Shown here: piece after piece, positions 25,315 through 33,550 of the stretch | How positions within the stretch are numbered: the stretch's first letter is position 1 | Layout: each line of letters starts with the position of its first letter | NCBI RefSeq assembly: GCF_029478095.1 | Contig: NZ_JAKOAV010000001.1 | Coordinates: 205,982-269,981 of the forward strand | Length of the DNA stretch: 64,000 bases | From: Pelotomaculum isophthalicicum JI | GTDB taxonomy: Bacteria > Bacillota > Desulfotomaculia > Desulfotomaculales > Pelotomaculaceae | Direction: 5' to 3' | The notes under the pieces: model-generated | Told to the model about the DNA's origin: nothing | Database searches by the model: none | The model's input: the letters and a program-made list of their open reading frames with translations, nothing else | Translations under genes and position numbers: made by a program

Positions 25315-26532
25315 TTACTTTTCAAAACGCAGCGCTTCAATGGGGTCCAGTCCCGCCGCTTTTTTAGCGGGGTAGTAGCCGAAGAAAATCCCGATTGCCG
25401 CCGAAAAACCGGTGGAAAGAAGAATGGACGAGATTGTAATTGTGGTTTGCCAGCCAGCAAACGCTGAAATGATTTTTGAGCCGGATATCCCGATCAGTAT
25501 TCCCGCCAGACCGCCAACCAGGCACAGAGCGAGAGCCTCCACCAGGAACTGGTTGCGGATGTCGCTCTCAGTAGCGCCCACCGCCATGCGTAGTCCGATC
25601 TCCCTCGTTCTCTCCGTCACCGAAACCAGCATGATATTCATGATGCCGATGCCGCCCACCAGCAAGGATATCGCCGCCACACCGGCCAGAAACAAAGTCA
25701 GTATGGCGGAGGTGCTTTCAACTGTTTCCAGTAGAGATGCCATGTTGCGCACGTTGAAATCGTCGGAATTAACCCCCGTCAAGCGGTGTCTTTGCCGCAA
25801 AAGAGTCTCAATGCTGCTCTGGACATAACTCATGCTTTCCTGAGTGTCGGCCTGCACGTCAATCATCCGCACGTACTTTACGCCCAGCATTCTCCTTTGA
25901 GCAGTTGTTATAGGTATGTAGATCACGTCGTCCTGGTCCTGGCCGCCCATGGAGGCGCTTTTGGATTTTAGCACACCAACCACGGTAAAGCTCAGTTTGT
26001 TAATCCTGACGGTTGTGCCCACCGGGTCCGTGCCGTCGGGATAGAGATTGTCAACCACCGTTTTGCCCAGTACCGCCACCGGGGTGGCTCCCGCCACGTC
26101 ATCTTCCGTGAAAAAAGAACCCGAAGTGGTCGGCCAGTCCTTGATTAGCTGATATTCCGGCGTGGTCCCGTCAAACTGAGTGGTCCAGGTCTGGCTGGCG
26201 TACCCGACAGTGGCGCTTGAACTTAGCTCGGGCGCCACATAGGCCACCTTGTTCAACCCGGCTATCGCTTCGGCATCTTCAACGGTTAGAGTGTTCACAT
26301 TTCCCCCGGAACCCCGGACCGCTCCCTGACCGGCCCCGGGAGATACCATCAGCAAATTCGAGCCCATGCTGGAAATCTGGTCCGAGATCTTTTTGCTGGC
26401 GCCCTGCCCCACGGAAATCATGATGATTACGGCCGAAACGCCGATAATAATGCCGAGCATCGTCAGGGAAGATCTTAGCTTGTTTGCCTTTATGCCGTTT
26501 ACCGCCACTTCAAAATTGTTGCCGAGATTCAT
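25315..26532 (-). CDS. MacB-like ABC transporter permease
   Basis: This is a FtsX-like/MacB-type permease of 405 aa for an efflux system. One N-terminal membrane segment (about 22-42) is followed by a large outer MacB periplasmic-core-like domain (about 45-265). Three C-terminal segments follow (about 280-300, 330-350, 370-390) with VTERTREIGLRMAVGA between them, a family hallmark. ATG 26532 overlaps the ATPase stop by 4 bp. Together with the ATPase and adaptor it forms a complete MacAB-type set, but without an outer-membrane partner, as expected in a Gram-positive. Confidence 0.9.
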   Translation of the reverse strand: MNLGNNFEVAVNGIKANKLRSSLTMLGIIIGVSAVIIMISVGQGASKKISDQISSMGSNLLMVSPGAGQGAVRGSGGNVNTLTVEDAEAIAGLNKVAYVAPELSSSATVGYASQTWTTQFDGTTPEYQLIKDWPTTSGSFFTEDDVAGATPVAVLGKTVVDNLYPDGTDPVGTTVRINKLSFTVVGVLKSKSASMGGQDQDDVIYIPITTAQRRMLGVKYVRMIDVQADTQESMSYVQSSIETLLRQRHRLTGVNSDDFNVRNMASLLETVESTSAILTLFLAGVAAISLLVGGIGIMNIMLVSVTERTREIGLRMAVGATESDIRNQFLVEALALCLVGGLAGILIGISGSKIISAFAGWQTTITISSILLSTGFSAAIGIFFGYYPAKKAAGLDPIEALRFEK

Positions 26533-27284
26533 GCGCCGGCCTCCGTTTCCTTCGGGAAGGCCGCCAGATCCGCAGCGGCGTTCCGTTGGTTTAATACAGG
26601 GGCATCTTCCGTTATACGTCCGTCTCTTAAATTAACCAAGCGGCGGCAGTATTGTGAGATGTCTTTTTCATGGGTAACCATGACCACGGTAATGCCTTTT
26701 TCAATATTCAATTGCTGTATGATTGAAACTATTTCTATACTCGTTCTTGAGTCCAGGGCGCCGGTGGGTTCGTCCGCCAGGATCAATGAGGGGTTGTTCA
26801 CCAGGGCGCGGGCGATGGCGACTCTTTGCTGCTGGCCGCCCGACATCTGGTTGGGATAATGGCCGAGGTACTTTGAAAGACCGACCCAGTTCAGGGCTTC
26901 TTTAGCCCTGGCTTCCATTTCATTCTTATTAGCCCCGGCGTAGAGCATCGGCAGCTGAATGTTGGCCTGCACGGTCATCCTCCCCAGGAGGTTGAAACCC
27001 TGGAACACAAAACCGATTCTCTTGTTGCGGACGGCGGCCAGCCGGTTTTTGTCCAGGCCGGAGACGTTTTCTCCGTCGAGGTAATAGTCGCCTGTCGTTG
27101 GTCTGTCCAGGCAGCCGATAATATTCAACAAGGTGCTTTTGCCGGAACCGGAGGAGCCCATGATCGCCACCATTTCTCCTTCGGCGACGGTCAGGTCGAT
27201 GCCTCTTAAAGCGTTAACCTGCAATGCTCCCAGGGTATATACTTTTTTGATATTTTTTATTTCGATCACTTTATTTTCCGGCAT
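26529..27284 (-). CDS. MacB-like ABC transporter ATPase
   Basis: This is an ABC ATPase of 251 aa. It has Walker A GSSGSGKST, signature MSGGQQQR, Walker B LILADEPTGALD and an H-loop VTHEKD. It belongs to the LolD/MacB/FtsE-like group and pairs with the permease downstream. I start it at ATG 27284 (MPENKVIEIKNI), with GGTGG about 6 nt upstream; the GTG at 27296 lies in the ribosome site. It is 26 bp after the adaptor gene in the same operon. Confidence 0.92.
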   Translation of the reverse strand: MPENKVIEIKNIKKVYTLGALQVNALRGIDLTVAEGEMVAIMGSSGSGKSTLLNIIGCLDRPTTGDYYLDGENVSGLDKNRLAAVRNKRIGFVFQGFNLLGRMTVQANIQLPMLYAGANKNEMEARAKEALNWVGLSKYLGHYPNQMSGGQQQRVAIARALVNNPSLILADEPTGALDSRTSIEIVSIIQQLNIEKGITVVMVTHEKDISQYCRRLVNLRDGRITEDAPVLNQRNAAADLAAFPKETEAGA

Positions 27285-27310
27285 ATATTCCACCACCCAG
27301 ATTTATTTCA

Positions 27311-28867
27311 TCAGTTGCGCCTGGCGCCGCCTCCTGTTACTTGAACCCGCGGTGCGCCCATCGTCATCGGGTTGTTGCTGCGCTGGCTGCTCTGGTTGCC
27401 CTGAGTGTTGGTTGCGGCAGACTGATCCAGGGAACCAATGACTATTGTGTCCCCTTCATTCAGACCGTTAACTACTTCATAATTGCTCAGGTCCGAAAGT
27501 CCTAGAACCACGCGTTTCGGAGAGGGAGTGCCGGAACCGTTCATAACAAGAACCGTAGCCTGCTGTTCCTGGTAACTTGCCGGTGAGCTTGAGGCATCAG
27601 TATTGTTGCTTCCATTATTATTGCTGGCATTGCTACCGGCGCCGGCGCTTTGACGGTTTTGGCGCTGAATGCCACCGGTACCGTTAGCACCGCCGGTTCC
27701 TTCCGTAACCGGGGCGCCGGCCTGTCTCATTTTACTTAAATAACTTGCCGCGTAAGATACGGCCCCTTTGGGAATGGTGAGGGTGTTCTCATGCCGGTCT
27801 ATAATGATAGTGACATTGGTGGGCATTCCTGCTTTCATTTCCACGTAATTTTGGTCCGGTTGTATGTAAACATCATAAAGTTGGACATTGGAAACCGTAG
27901 TTGCCTGAGGGGCGATGCTGCTCACTTTGCCGGTAAATGTTTTGTTGGGATAGGAGTTCAGTGTGAATTCGACCGTTTGTCCTACCGCGGCTTTACCGAT
28001 GTCAGCCTCGTTGACCTGGGACTTTAACTGCAGCGCTTCCGAGATGACAGTCATGAAACCGCCCCCGCTGGTGCTGTTGTTGTTGGCTGTGGCCCGCTGG
28101 CCGACCGCGCCATTGATCTCGCTGACTATGCCATCGATGGAGCAATACATCTTGGCCCCCGCAAGGTCGTTTTGAGCCAGTTTTAACTGCGCGCTGCTGC
28201 TATCCACCTGGGCGGCCGCCGCTTCGATGTCCTCCGGGCGATTGCCTGCTTGCAGTGATTTTAAGGAGTTCTCGGCTTGTTTCAATTTGCCTTCGGCATT
28301 AATAAGGTCCGAGTTGTATTTGTCAAGGTCGGCTTTGGATATTGCCCCTCCCTCATATAGTTGCTGGTAGCGATCCAAAGTGGTTTTAGCCAGGTCGTAG
28401 CTTGCCTGGGCCATTTTTACGTCCGTCGCGGCTTTATCCAAATCTTCTTGGGTGGAACCGTTTTGCAGGAGTTGCAGCTTGGCTGTGTTTCCTTTCAGAC
28501 TGGCTGTAGCCTGGATTACTGATGCATCCAGGTTGTCGGTATATTGTTCGGCTAAAAGCTGGCCCGCCGTTACGTGATCGCCCACTTTGACATAGATGTC
28601 CTTAATGATTTCGGAGTTTTTGAAGCTTAGAGAAACCGTACTGACCGGCTCGATCGTCCCGCTGGCTGAAATAGTGGTAGTCACAGTGCCTTTTTTGACA
28701 GTGTCGGTAAGATAATTTCCTGAAACGTTTTTGTGGCTTTTTACTATAAAATATCCCGCCAGCGCGGCTATCACAATCAAAATAATACCAAACAGCAATT
28801 TTTTTCTCTTTAAAAACCCGACAAGGTAATTTAGCTTATTGGCATCAGGTTTCAGTGTATCTTCCAA
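27311..28867 (-). CDS. Efflux adaptor (MacA/HlyD-like membrane fusion protein)
   Basis: The 518-aa protein has one N-terminal membrane anchor (about 23-42). A lipoyl/barrel-sandwich half follows (GTIEPVSTVSLSF), then a coiled coil of about 120 residues with RYQQLYEGGAISKADLD. The second lipoyl half and beta-barrel follow (MAGMPTNVTIIIDRHE region). A Gln/Asn/Gly-rich insertion lies near 410-460. TTG 28867 is chosen because GGAGG lies 8 nt upstream; an upstream extension of 45 codons has no ribosome site. It bridges the MacB-like permease to the cell exterior. Confidence 0.9.
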   Translation of the reverse strand: MEDTLKPDANKLNYLVGFLKRKKLLFGIILIVIAALAGYFIVKSHKNVSGNYLTDTVKKGTVTTTISASGTIEPVSTVSLSFKNSEIIKDIYVKVGDHVTAGQLLAEQYTDNLDASVIQATASLKGNTAKLQLLQNGSTQEDLDKAATDVKMAQASYDLAKTTLDRYQQLYEGGAISKADLDKYNSDLINAEGKLKQAENSLKSLQAGNRPEDIEAAAAQVDSSSAQLKLAQNDLAGAKMYCSIDGIVSEINGAVGQRATANNNSTSGGGFMTVISEALQLKSQVNEADIGKAAVGQTVEFTLNSYPNKTFTGKVSSIAPQATTVSNVQLYDVYIQPDQNYVEMKAGMPTNVTIIIDRHENTLTIPKGAVSYAASYLSKMRQAGAPVTEGTGGANGTGGIQRQNRQSAGAGSNASNNNGSNNTDASSSPASYQEQQATVLVMNGSGTPSPKRVVLGLSDLSNYEVVNGLNEGDTIVIGSLDQSAATNTQGNQSSQRSNNPMTMGAPRVQVTGGGARRN

Positions 28868-29070
28868 AATATTTTCCTCCCTGGTTATTAAATTAACTGA
28901 CAGTATTTGACGATGTTTTAAGATATCCTTGCCAGTATAGACTTTTTTTCGGCAGGATTTGTTCAAAATGGACTTAAGGCAAAAACGTTCCTGTAAGACC
29001 ACCTAAATACAGTTTAACGGATTATTGTGACTAAATCTTGAACAAATGGCTAATTTTTTTTGAATCCGCT

Positions 29071-29098
29071 GAAAAAAGCATGGCTTTATTACCATGCT
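29071..29098 (-). terminator. Terminator after the response-regulator gene
   Basis: On the minus strand AGCATGG/CCATGCT with an 8-nt loop is followed by TTTTTTC. It separates the regulator transcript from the efflux operon downstream. Confidence 0.8.
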
Positions 29099-29133
29099 AA
29101 TAACTAGATAGAAAATATTGTTTGTAAGAAAGA

Positions 29134-29826
29134 TTATTCTGTATTATTGCTAAAGACATGCAGTAAATAGCCTGTCCCGCGCACAGTCAAAATTTCCCCC
29201 TCGCTGACCGGCCAATCTTGCAATGAATGCCGTATTCGTTTGACCGAAACATCCACCGCGCGGTCACACCCGTCGTAATCTACCCCCCAGATATGATCCA
29301 GCAACCTGTCCCGGGTAAATACCTGGTTCGGGTGGCGAACCAGGAAAGCCAAAAGTTTCCAGTCGCGCGGCGCAAAGTTGATTGTTCTGCCTTTAATGGA
29401 AACAGTCCGGGAGGTAAAATTCACAATCAAACTCCCAAATTGGACATGTTCAGGTTCAACCAGGCAGGCGGGTCGCCGCAGCACAGCCTTGACCCGTGCT
29501 ATTACTTCATCCGGATCGAAAGGTTTCGGAATATAATCATCGGCGCCCTGCTTAAACCCCTCCAGGCGGTCTTCGACAGCGCCGCGTGCCGTTACCATGA
29601 TTACGGGGCAACTGCTTTGTTGGCGAATTTCATCCAGCACTGCCCATCCGTCTTTCCCGGACAGCATCAAATCCAGAAGAACCAAGGCGGGGTTTACTTC
29701 CGGAAATTTGGACAGGGCTTCTTCCCCGTCCGTAGCGACTTGTACCGCGAAGCCCGCGTGCTCCAAGTAAACCTTGAGCAAAAGGGCTATTGAATGTTCG
29801 TCTTCAACCACCATGATTGTTTGCAA
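29134..29826 (-). CDS. OmpR/PhoB-family response regulator (orphan)
   Basis: The 230-aa protein has a receiver domain (about 1-118) with the acidic pair EDE near residues 8-10, phospho-acceptor Asp in VLLDLMLSGKDG (about 53), and a conserved Lys in YIPKPFDPDE. A winged-helix DNA-binding domain follows (about 130-225: APRDWKLLAFLVRHPNQVFTRD then DHIWG). The start is put at TTG 29826 (MQTIMVVEDEHS) with GGAG upstream; a longer frame to 29874 is possible. No sensor kinase is adjacent. It lies upstream of the MacAB-like operon on the same strand, so it may regulate it. Confidence 0.88.
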   Translation of the reverse strand: MQTIMVVEDEHSIALLLKVYLEHAGFAVQVATDGEEALSKFPEVNPALVLLDLMLSGKDGWAVLDEIRQQSSCPVIMVTARGAVEDRLEGFKQGADDYIPKPFDPDEVIARVKAVLRRPACLVEPEHVQFGSLIVNFTSRTVSIKGRTINFAPRDWKLLAFLVRHPNQVFTRDRLLDHIWGVDYDGCDRAVDVSVKRIRHSLQDWPVSEGEILTVRGTGYLLHVFSNNTE

Positions 29827-30080
29827 AATGCCATTCTCCAAGTAAAGATAGGATGGATTTGTAAATAGTGACAAAACATTTGAGAGAGTTAAGTTTTTAT
29901 TGTTAATATTTTATATTATAACGCCAAGATAAGAAAGATTGTATACAAAGAATGTAGTTGGCCTGCGGACTGTCGGCGAGTACTTGAATAAAGCGTATAT
30001 TATATATGAACGTGGAAGTGTGGAATAAGTGCTGGTGTTAAAATATGATTGCGTTAAAGAGACATCTGTCCTGATGAAGC

Positions 30081-30096
30081 TAGGACTTAAGTCCTA
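30081..30096. promoter_or_regulatory. 16-bp perfect palindrome upstream of the riboswitch promoter
   Basis: TAGGACTTAAGTCCTA is a perfect palindrome centred about 43 bp before the predicted transcription start. It abuts the -35 box of the promoter at 30097. The position suits a dimeric activator site. The GGACTTAAGTCC core is like sites of NarL/DosR-type regulators, by memory only. Confidence 0.6.
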
Positions 30097-30125
30097 TTTA
30101 CATCGGGACCGATGTAAAGTATAAA
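30097..30125 (+). promoter_or_regulatory. Promoter with overlapping palindromic operator
   Basis: TTTACA (30097-30102) and TATAAA (30120-30125) are spaced by 17 bp. The segment 30097-30118 is a perfect palindrome with arms TTTACATCGG and CCGATGTAAA around GA, so it covers the -35 box and spacer. The predicted start near 30132 falls just before the riboswitch aptamer. Confidence 0.65.
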
Positions 30126-30135
30126 TAAGTTATCT

Positions 30136-30272
30136 GAAAAAGGCAAACATAGTGAAAACTATGGACGCAAAACTACGGGTCTAAAGTGCTGCGGGCGCTA
30201 TGACAGCCGGGTTGCCAGGGAAAAACAAATTAGTTCCTGTGACAATACCCGGCTTTATGAAGGGTATTTTTT
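30136..30272 (+). ncRNA. c-di-GMP-I (GEMM-I) riboswitch with terminator
   Basis: The aptamer (about 30136-30220) shows the GEMM-I core: AAAGGCAAAC, a P2-type arm (CATAGTGAAAACTATG), GGACGCAAAACTACGGGTCTAA, then a second arm and ACAGCCGGGTTGCC. A terminator follows: ATACCC (30245-30250) pairs with GGGTAT (30262-30267), then TTTTTT. The aptamer 3' strand AGCCGGGT (30205-30212) is complementary to ACCCGGCT (30247-30254) in the terminator. Without ligand that pairing would block the terminator; ligand binding would release it. The switch should therefore turn expression off at high c-di-GMP. This logic is inference. Confidence 0.92.
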
Positions 30273-30340
30273 ATTGCGCATTTTTCGTGATTTGTGGATA
30301 GGCGACTTTATTCTAATCCTCAAGAACGGGAGGGTGTTGA

Positions 30341-30523
30341 ATGGACCCAAATCCTATGGTTGTCGCGGAAACATACCGGTTAATGCAGCAAATCAGATTA
30401 AAAAAGGAACAAATAATAAATGTGGCGCGTAAACCCAAGGACAAAAGAGCGGCATCCAGTCAAGATTTGCCGGGTGATCCGGATAATCCGCATCTGGGTA
30501 AAGAGATTGACGGGCATGTGTAA
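30341..30523 (+). CDS. 60-aa protein under c-di-GMP riboswitch control
   Basis: No family recognised. The start ATG 30341 follows GGGAGGG with good spacing and is the first good start after the riboswitch terminator. The N-terminal half is a likely helix (VVAETYRLMQQIRLKKEQII). The C-terminal half is polar and Pro/Asp-rich (LPGDPDNPHLGKEIDGHV). There is no signal peptide, membrane segment or cysteine. It is the only gene before a convergent gene, so it is probably the sole target of the switch. Confidence 0.7.
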   Translation: MDPNPMVVAETYRLMQQIRLKKEQIINVARKPKDKRAASSQDLPGDPDNPHLGKEIDGHV

Positions 30524-30566
30524 TCATGCCAACAGCCTGAACCCGGTTGAGCGGGGTTGTTCTATA

Positions 30567-31184
30567 TTAACATATCTTTTCTTTAATATCGTCGTGAACA
30601 ATATCAGCTGCCGTTTTTTTTGCCGGCAAGTTCAGACTTTTTTTAACGGTGCTTACCCGTTCAGGCATACTGCCTTTTACCTCAACATAGCTAATATTCA
30701 TTATGCTCAAGAAATCTACGATTTTTTTGTCTACTTCCAAAGCGAATTTCAGGTTTTGATATCTTACACCATCATCGATTAACTCAATTTCCCTCGGTAT
30801 GTAAAATATCTCGTATTCATTCAGATCTCTCATTGCCCATTCATATAGTTTCAGTAAAGCGTATTTCTCTTTTGGGTTATTAAAATTACAGGTAAGGATT
30901 CCATAAACGTAACATAAAATTGTGGCATTGTCACAAAAAATAATATCGCTGCTCTTTAAATACTCCTCCCTTTTCTTTTGTCCTTCATAAAGCAGGAATT
31001 GCTCGAAAATATTAGTTGGCACTCCATAGTTGACAATGTACTCGCGGGCGAATTCTTCACAAATTGATGATATGTAACCTGCCAGACTGTAGTCTACGTC
31101 TAACTGTTTGCAGAGGGTTGTTTTACCTGTGCCCGGACCTCCTAAAACTGCTACCTTGATTGGTTTGCTGTTTTTAACATGCAT
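30567..31184 (-). CDS. P-loop ATPase/kinase, NadR- or AAA_28-like
   Basis: The 205-aa protein has a Walker A motif (AVLGGPGTGKTTLCKQL, about residues 12-28), a DIIFCDNATILCYVYG segment that looks like Walker B (about 82-97), and a C-terminal helical part. It resembles small AAA_28/NadR-C-like ATPases that phosphorylate or bind nucleotides. The substrate cannot be told. ATG 31184 is preferred: GGGGAG is about 5 nt upstream, and the ATG at 31199 would precede that site. The gene stands alone, convergent with the riboswitch gene. Confidence 0.75.
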   Translation of the reverse strand: MHVKNSKPIKVAVLGGPGTGKTTLCKQLDVDYSLAGYISSICEEFAREYIVNYGVPTNIFEQFLLYEGQKKREEYLKSSDIIFCDNATILCYVYGILTCNFNNPKEKYALLKLYEWAMRDLNEYEIFYIPREIELIDDGVRYQNLKFALEVDKKIVDFLSIMNISYVEVKGSMPERVSTVKKSLNLPAKKTAADIVHDDIKEKIC

Positions 31185-31468
31185 GCATCTCCCCAACATT
31201 AGTATGTTTATTCATCTAAGTCATTCGACATAATCCGATTGAAACCTTCATTATAATACTGGCCTTAAATTTTTCCGGGGTTATCGGCGCAAATAGGCTG
31301 AAATAAATTGATTAGAAAAACAGGTGCTTGTATTTTGTGGCTTTGTAAAAGGAATCTGGTATAATACAAGTGTATGAACAACACAGGAAGTTGAGATCGG
31401 GCAGGGAGCAGGGAAAATAAACTAATGTTATTACGGCATAAAGGTTCCCCTCGATGAAGGGTGATAAT

Positions 31469-33046
31469 GTGGAAAAACCAACGACTGGCAAGATGATTTT
31501 CAAGATTACCATATTAATCGCTTTTTTTAGTTTTTTGTCAAAGTTGCTGGGGCTGTTGCGTGATATTGTTATTGCATATAAATTTGGCGCCTCCGGACCT
31601 ACCGACGCATACCTGGTGGCCCTCACGGCGCCAAATTTGCTTTTCTTTATTATCAGCGGGGCGCTGGCGGCGGTAACGGTGCCTGTTTTTATCGATTATT
31701 CGACAAAGGGGGAGAAACAGGAAGCCTGGAAGGTTTTTAACACTGTTTTTAACGCTGTAACGCTGATCTTTGTTTTAATTGCAGCGATAGGTGTGATTTG
31801 TTCTCCTTATATTGTTAAGTTGATCGCGCCATTTTTGCCGGAGCAAACGGCAAACCTAGCCGCCGGGCTGGCTAGGATAATGTTTCCCTTGCTGCTCTTT
31901 GCGGGCTGGGCCTCGCTTTTTACCGGTTTGCTAAACGCAAATAACATATTTGGTATACCAGCTTCTTCAAATGCGGTGAATAACGTGGTAATCATCTTAG
32001 GTGCTGTAACGCTGGGCAGTTTTTATGGTATACAGGGTTTGGCGGTGGGCACAGTGATGGCTATGGCGGCTATGGCTTTAATTCAAGTGCCCGCCCTTAT
32101 CGGTGCCGGATACAGGTATAAATTGGCGCTTGAACTAGGGCACCCGGGCTTGAAACAGGTTTTTAGCCTGATCTTGCCTGCTGCGGCAGGGTTAACGGTC
32201 AACCAGGCTTATATATTGATAGAGCGGATTTTTGCTTCCGGCATGACCGCCGGGAGCATTTCAGCCCTTAATTTTGCCAATAAATTGGTTCAATATCCAA
32301 TTAGCCTTTTTGTGCTGCCATTGGGTACTGCGATTTTTCCAACACTTGCTAGGCTGGCGGCAGCAGGAGAGCGCGAAGAATATACTGCTGTTTTAATTAA
32401 GTTAATTAAAATTTTAATGCTGGGGATGGTTCCCGCCAGCATCGGCTTGATGGTTTTACGCTATCCGATAGTTAGTTTGCTGTATCAGAATGGGGCCTTT
32501 GACCAGCGGGCAACGGGAATGACTGCCGCCGCCTTGCTGTTTTATTCAGTCGGGCTGGTTGGACAGGCTTCCAACGTAATCCTGACAAAAGCCTTTTATT
32601 CGTTGCAGGACACCAGGACACCGGTAAAAATTACGCTGGCAACCGTACTGGTTAACCTTGGTCTGAGCATGGTTTTTATCAGGTTCCTACAACATGGCGG
32701 ACTGGCCCTGGCCGGTTCTTTGGCTTCATTGACCGGTACTGCCTTGTTCATGATCTATCTTGCGAAAAAGGTGGAACCGCTGAAATGGAATGGTTTGATT
32801 AGGTTTACCCTGTCTGTGTTGGCCGCCTCTGCGCTAATGGCCGCGGCGAGCTATGGTGTCAGTGCCTTTTTGACCGGTTTATCCGGCCTGCATGGTAAAC
32901 TTGGCCTGGCTGTTCAGGTTGGCACTGCAGTTGCGGTGGGTATAGCGGTGTTTACAGCTGCCGCATTGGTTCTCAGGATCGAGGAATTATATACTATGCG
33001 AGAATATCTAAAGGCAGCTTTTACCGGCCGGAATTCTAAAGGTTAG
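31469..33046 (+). CDS. murJ: MurJ/MviN-family lipid flippase, paralog 2
   Basis: The 525-aa MOP-superfamily protein has about 14 membrane segments and closely follows paralog 1 at 13760: FLSKLLGLLRDIVIAYKFGAS, DAYLVALTAPN and LQDTRTPVKI are matching blocks. GTG 31469 follows AAGGGTGA; the upstream ATG 31454 lacks a ribosome site. It stands outside the polymer locus. One copy presumably serves lipid II and the other a different lipid-linked glycan, but which is which is not shown by sequence. A -10-like TATAAT at 31360-31365 lies upstream. Confidence 0.9.
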   Translation: MEKPTTGKMIFKITILIAFFSFLSKLLGLLRDIVIAYKFGASGPTDAYLVALTAPNLLFFIISGALAAVTVPVFIDYSTKGEKQEAWKVFNTVFNAVTLIFVLIAAIGVICSPYIVKLIAPFLPEQTANLAAGLARIMFPLLLFAGWASLFTGLLNANNIFGIPASSNAVNNVVIILGAVTLGSFYGIQGLAVGTVMAMAAMALIQVPALIGAGYRYKLALELGHPGLKQVFSLILPAAAGLTVNQAYILIERIFASGMTAGSISALNFANKLVQYPISLFVLPLGTAIFPTLARLAAAGEREEYTAVLIKLIKILMLGMVPASIGLMVLRYPIVSLLYQNGAFDQRATGMTAAALLFYSVGLVGQASNVILTKAFYSLQDTRTPVKITLATVLVNLGLSMVFIRFLQHGGLALAGSLASLTGTALFMIYLAKKVEPLKWNGLIRFTLSVLAASALMAAASYGVSAFLTGLSGLHGKLGLAVQVGTAVAVGIAVFTAAALVLRIEELYTMREYLKAAFTGRNSKG

Positions 33047-33119
33047 TTAATTTAACCAAATTCAAATATGAACCTTTGCGGAACAGTGGGCATACCTTGG
33101 GTGTAAGGGGGTGCCGGGT

Positions 33120-33368
33120 ATGTTGTTTAAAATATCCGAACTGGGTCTTAAGGAAACGGTAAACATGGTGGACGGCGCGAAAATGGGGGCGGTGAAAGAC
33201 GTTTATATTGACTTGGAGACCGGAAAAGTGCTCTCGCTGGTGCTTTCGAGCGGCAGAAAATATTTCGGGCTTATTCCAGCCGGAAAAGATGTGGAAGTAC
33301 AGTGGGAAAGAATTAGAAAGATCGGTATTCATACCGTATTGGTTGAGGTAGAACCTCAAAATGAGTGA
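33120..33368 (+). CDS. YlmC/YmxH-family PRC-barrel protein
   Basis: This small PRC-barrel protein (82 aa) belongs to the YlmC/YmxH family, common in spore-formers and often in sporulation regulons. It shows the hallmark LKETVNMVDGAKMG near the N-terminus and a beta-rich VKDVYIDLETGKVLSLVL block. ATG 33120 is 8 nt after GGGGG; the GTG at 33111 lies within that site. The exact function of the family is unknown. Confidence 0.88.
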   Translation: MLFKISELGLKETVNMVDGAKMGAVKDVYIDLETGKVLSLVLSSGRKYFGLIPAGKDVEVQWERIRKIGIHTVLVEVEPQNE

Positions 33369-33401
33369 TATCGTTTCAACGTTGCTACATGTCGATATTT
33401 G

Positions 33402-33431
33402 TTGACATTTTTCTTCGGTTGTTGTTAAAAT
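33402..33431 (+). promoter_or_regulatory. SigA-type promoter for metK
   Basis: TTGACA (33402-33407), 18-bp spacer, TAAAAT (33426-33431). The leader that follows holds a GGAGGAAG site, a 4-codon frame GTG AAG CTG ATG TAA (33475-33489) and a hairpin AACCTC/GAGGTT (33489-33507). No SAM riboswitch pattern was seen. Confidence 0.75.
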
Positions 33432-33550
33432 GTACTGTAGTTTCCGGTTTATGATCAAGACGGAGGAAGTGCCTGTGAAGCTGATGTAAACCTCTGATCC
33501 GGAGGTTAATTTTATGTTTGGGGCTTGTACTATGATAAGGGGTGATAATG

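Noticed and set aside
30061..30120. Hammerhead ribozyme, from CTGATGA at 30071
   Set aside because: No matching GAAA strand and no three-stem core could be placed; the following sequence is better explained by two palindromes and a promoter.
30420..30782. 120-aa plus-strand frame overlapping the P-loop ATPase gene
   Set aside because: It is antisense to a well-supported ATPase and lacks a start site of its own.
33432..33550. SAM riboswitch before metK
   Set aside because: The leader is too short and lacks the SAM-I core pattern; only a small hairpin is present.
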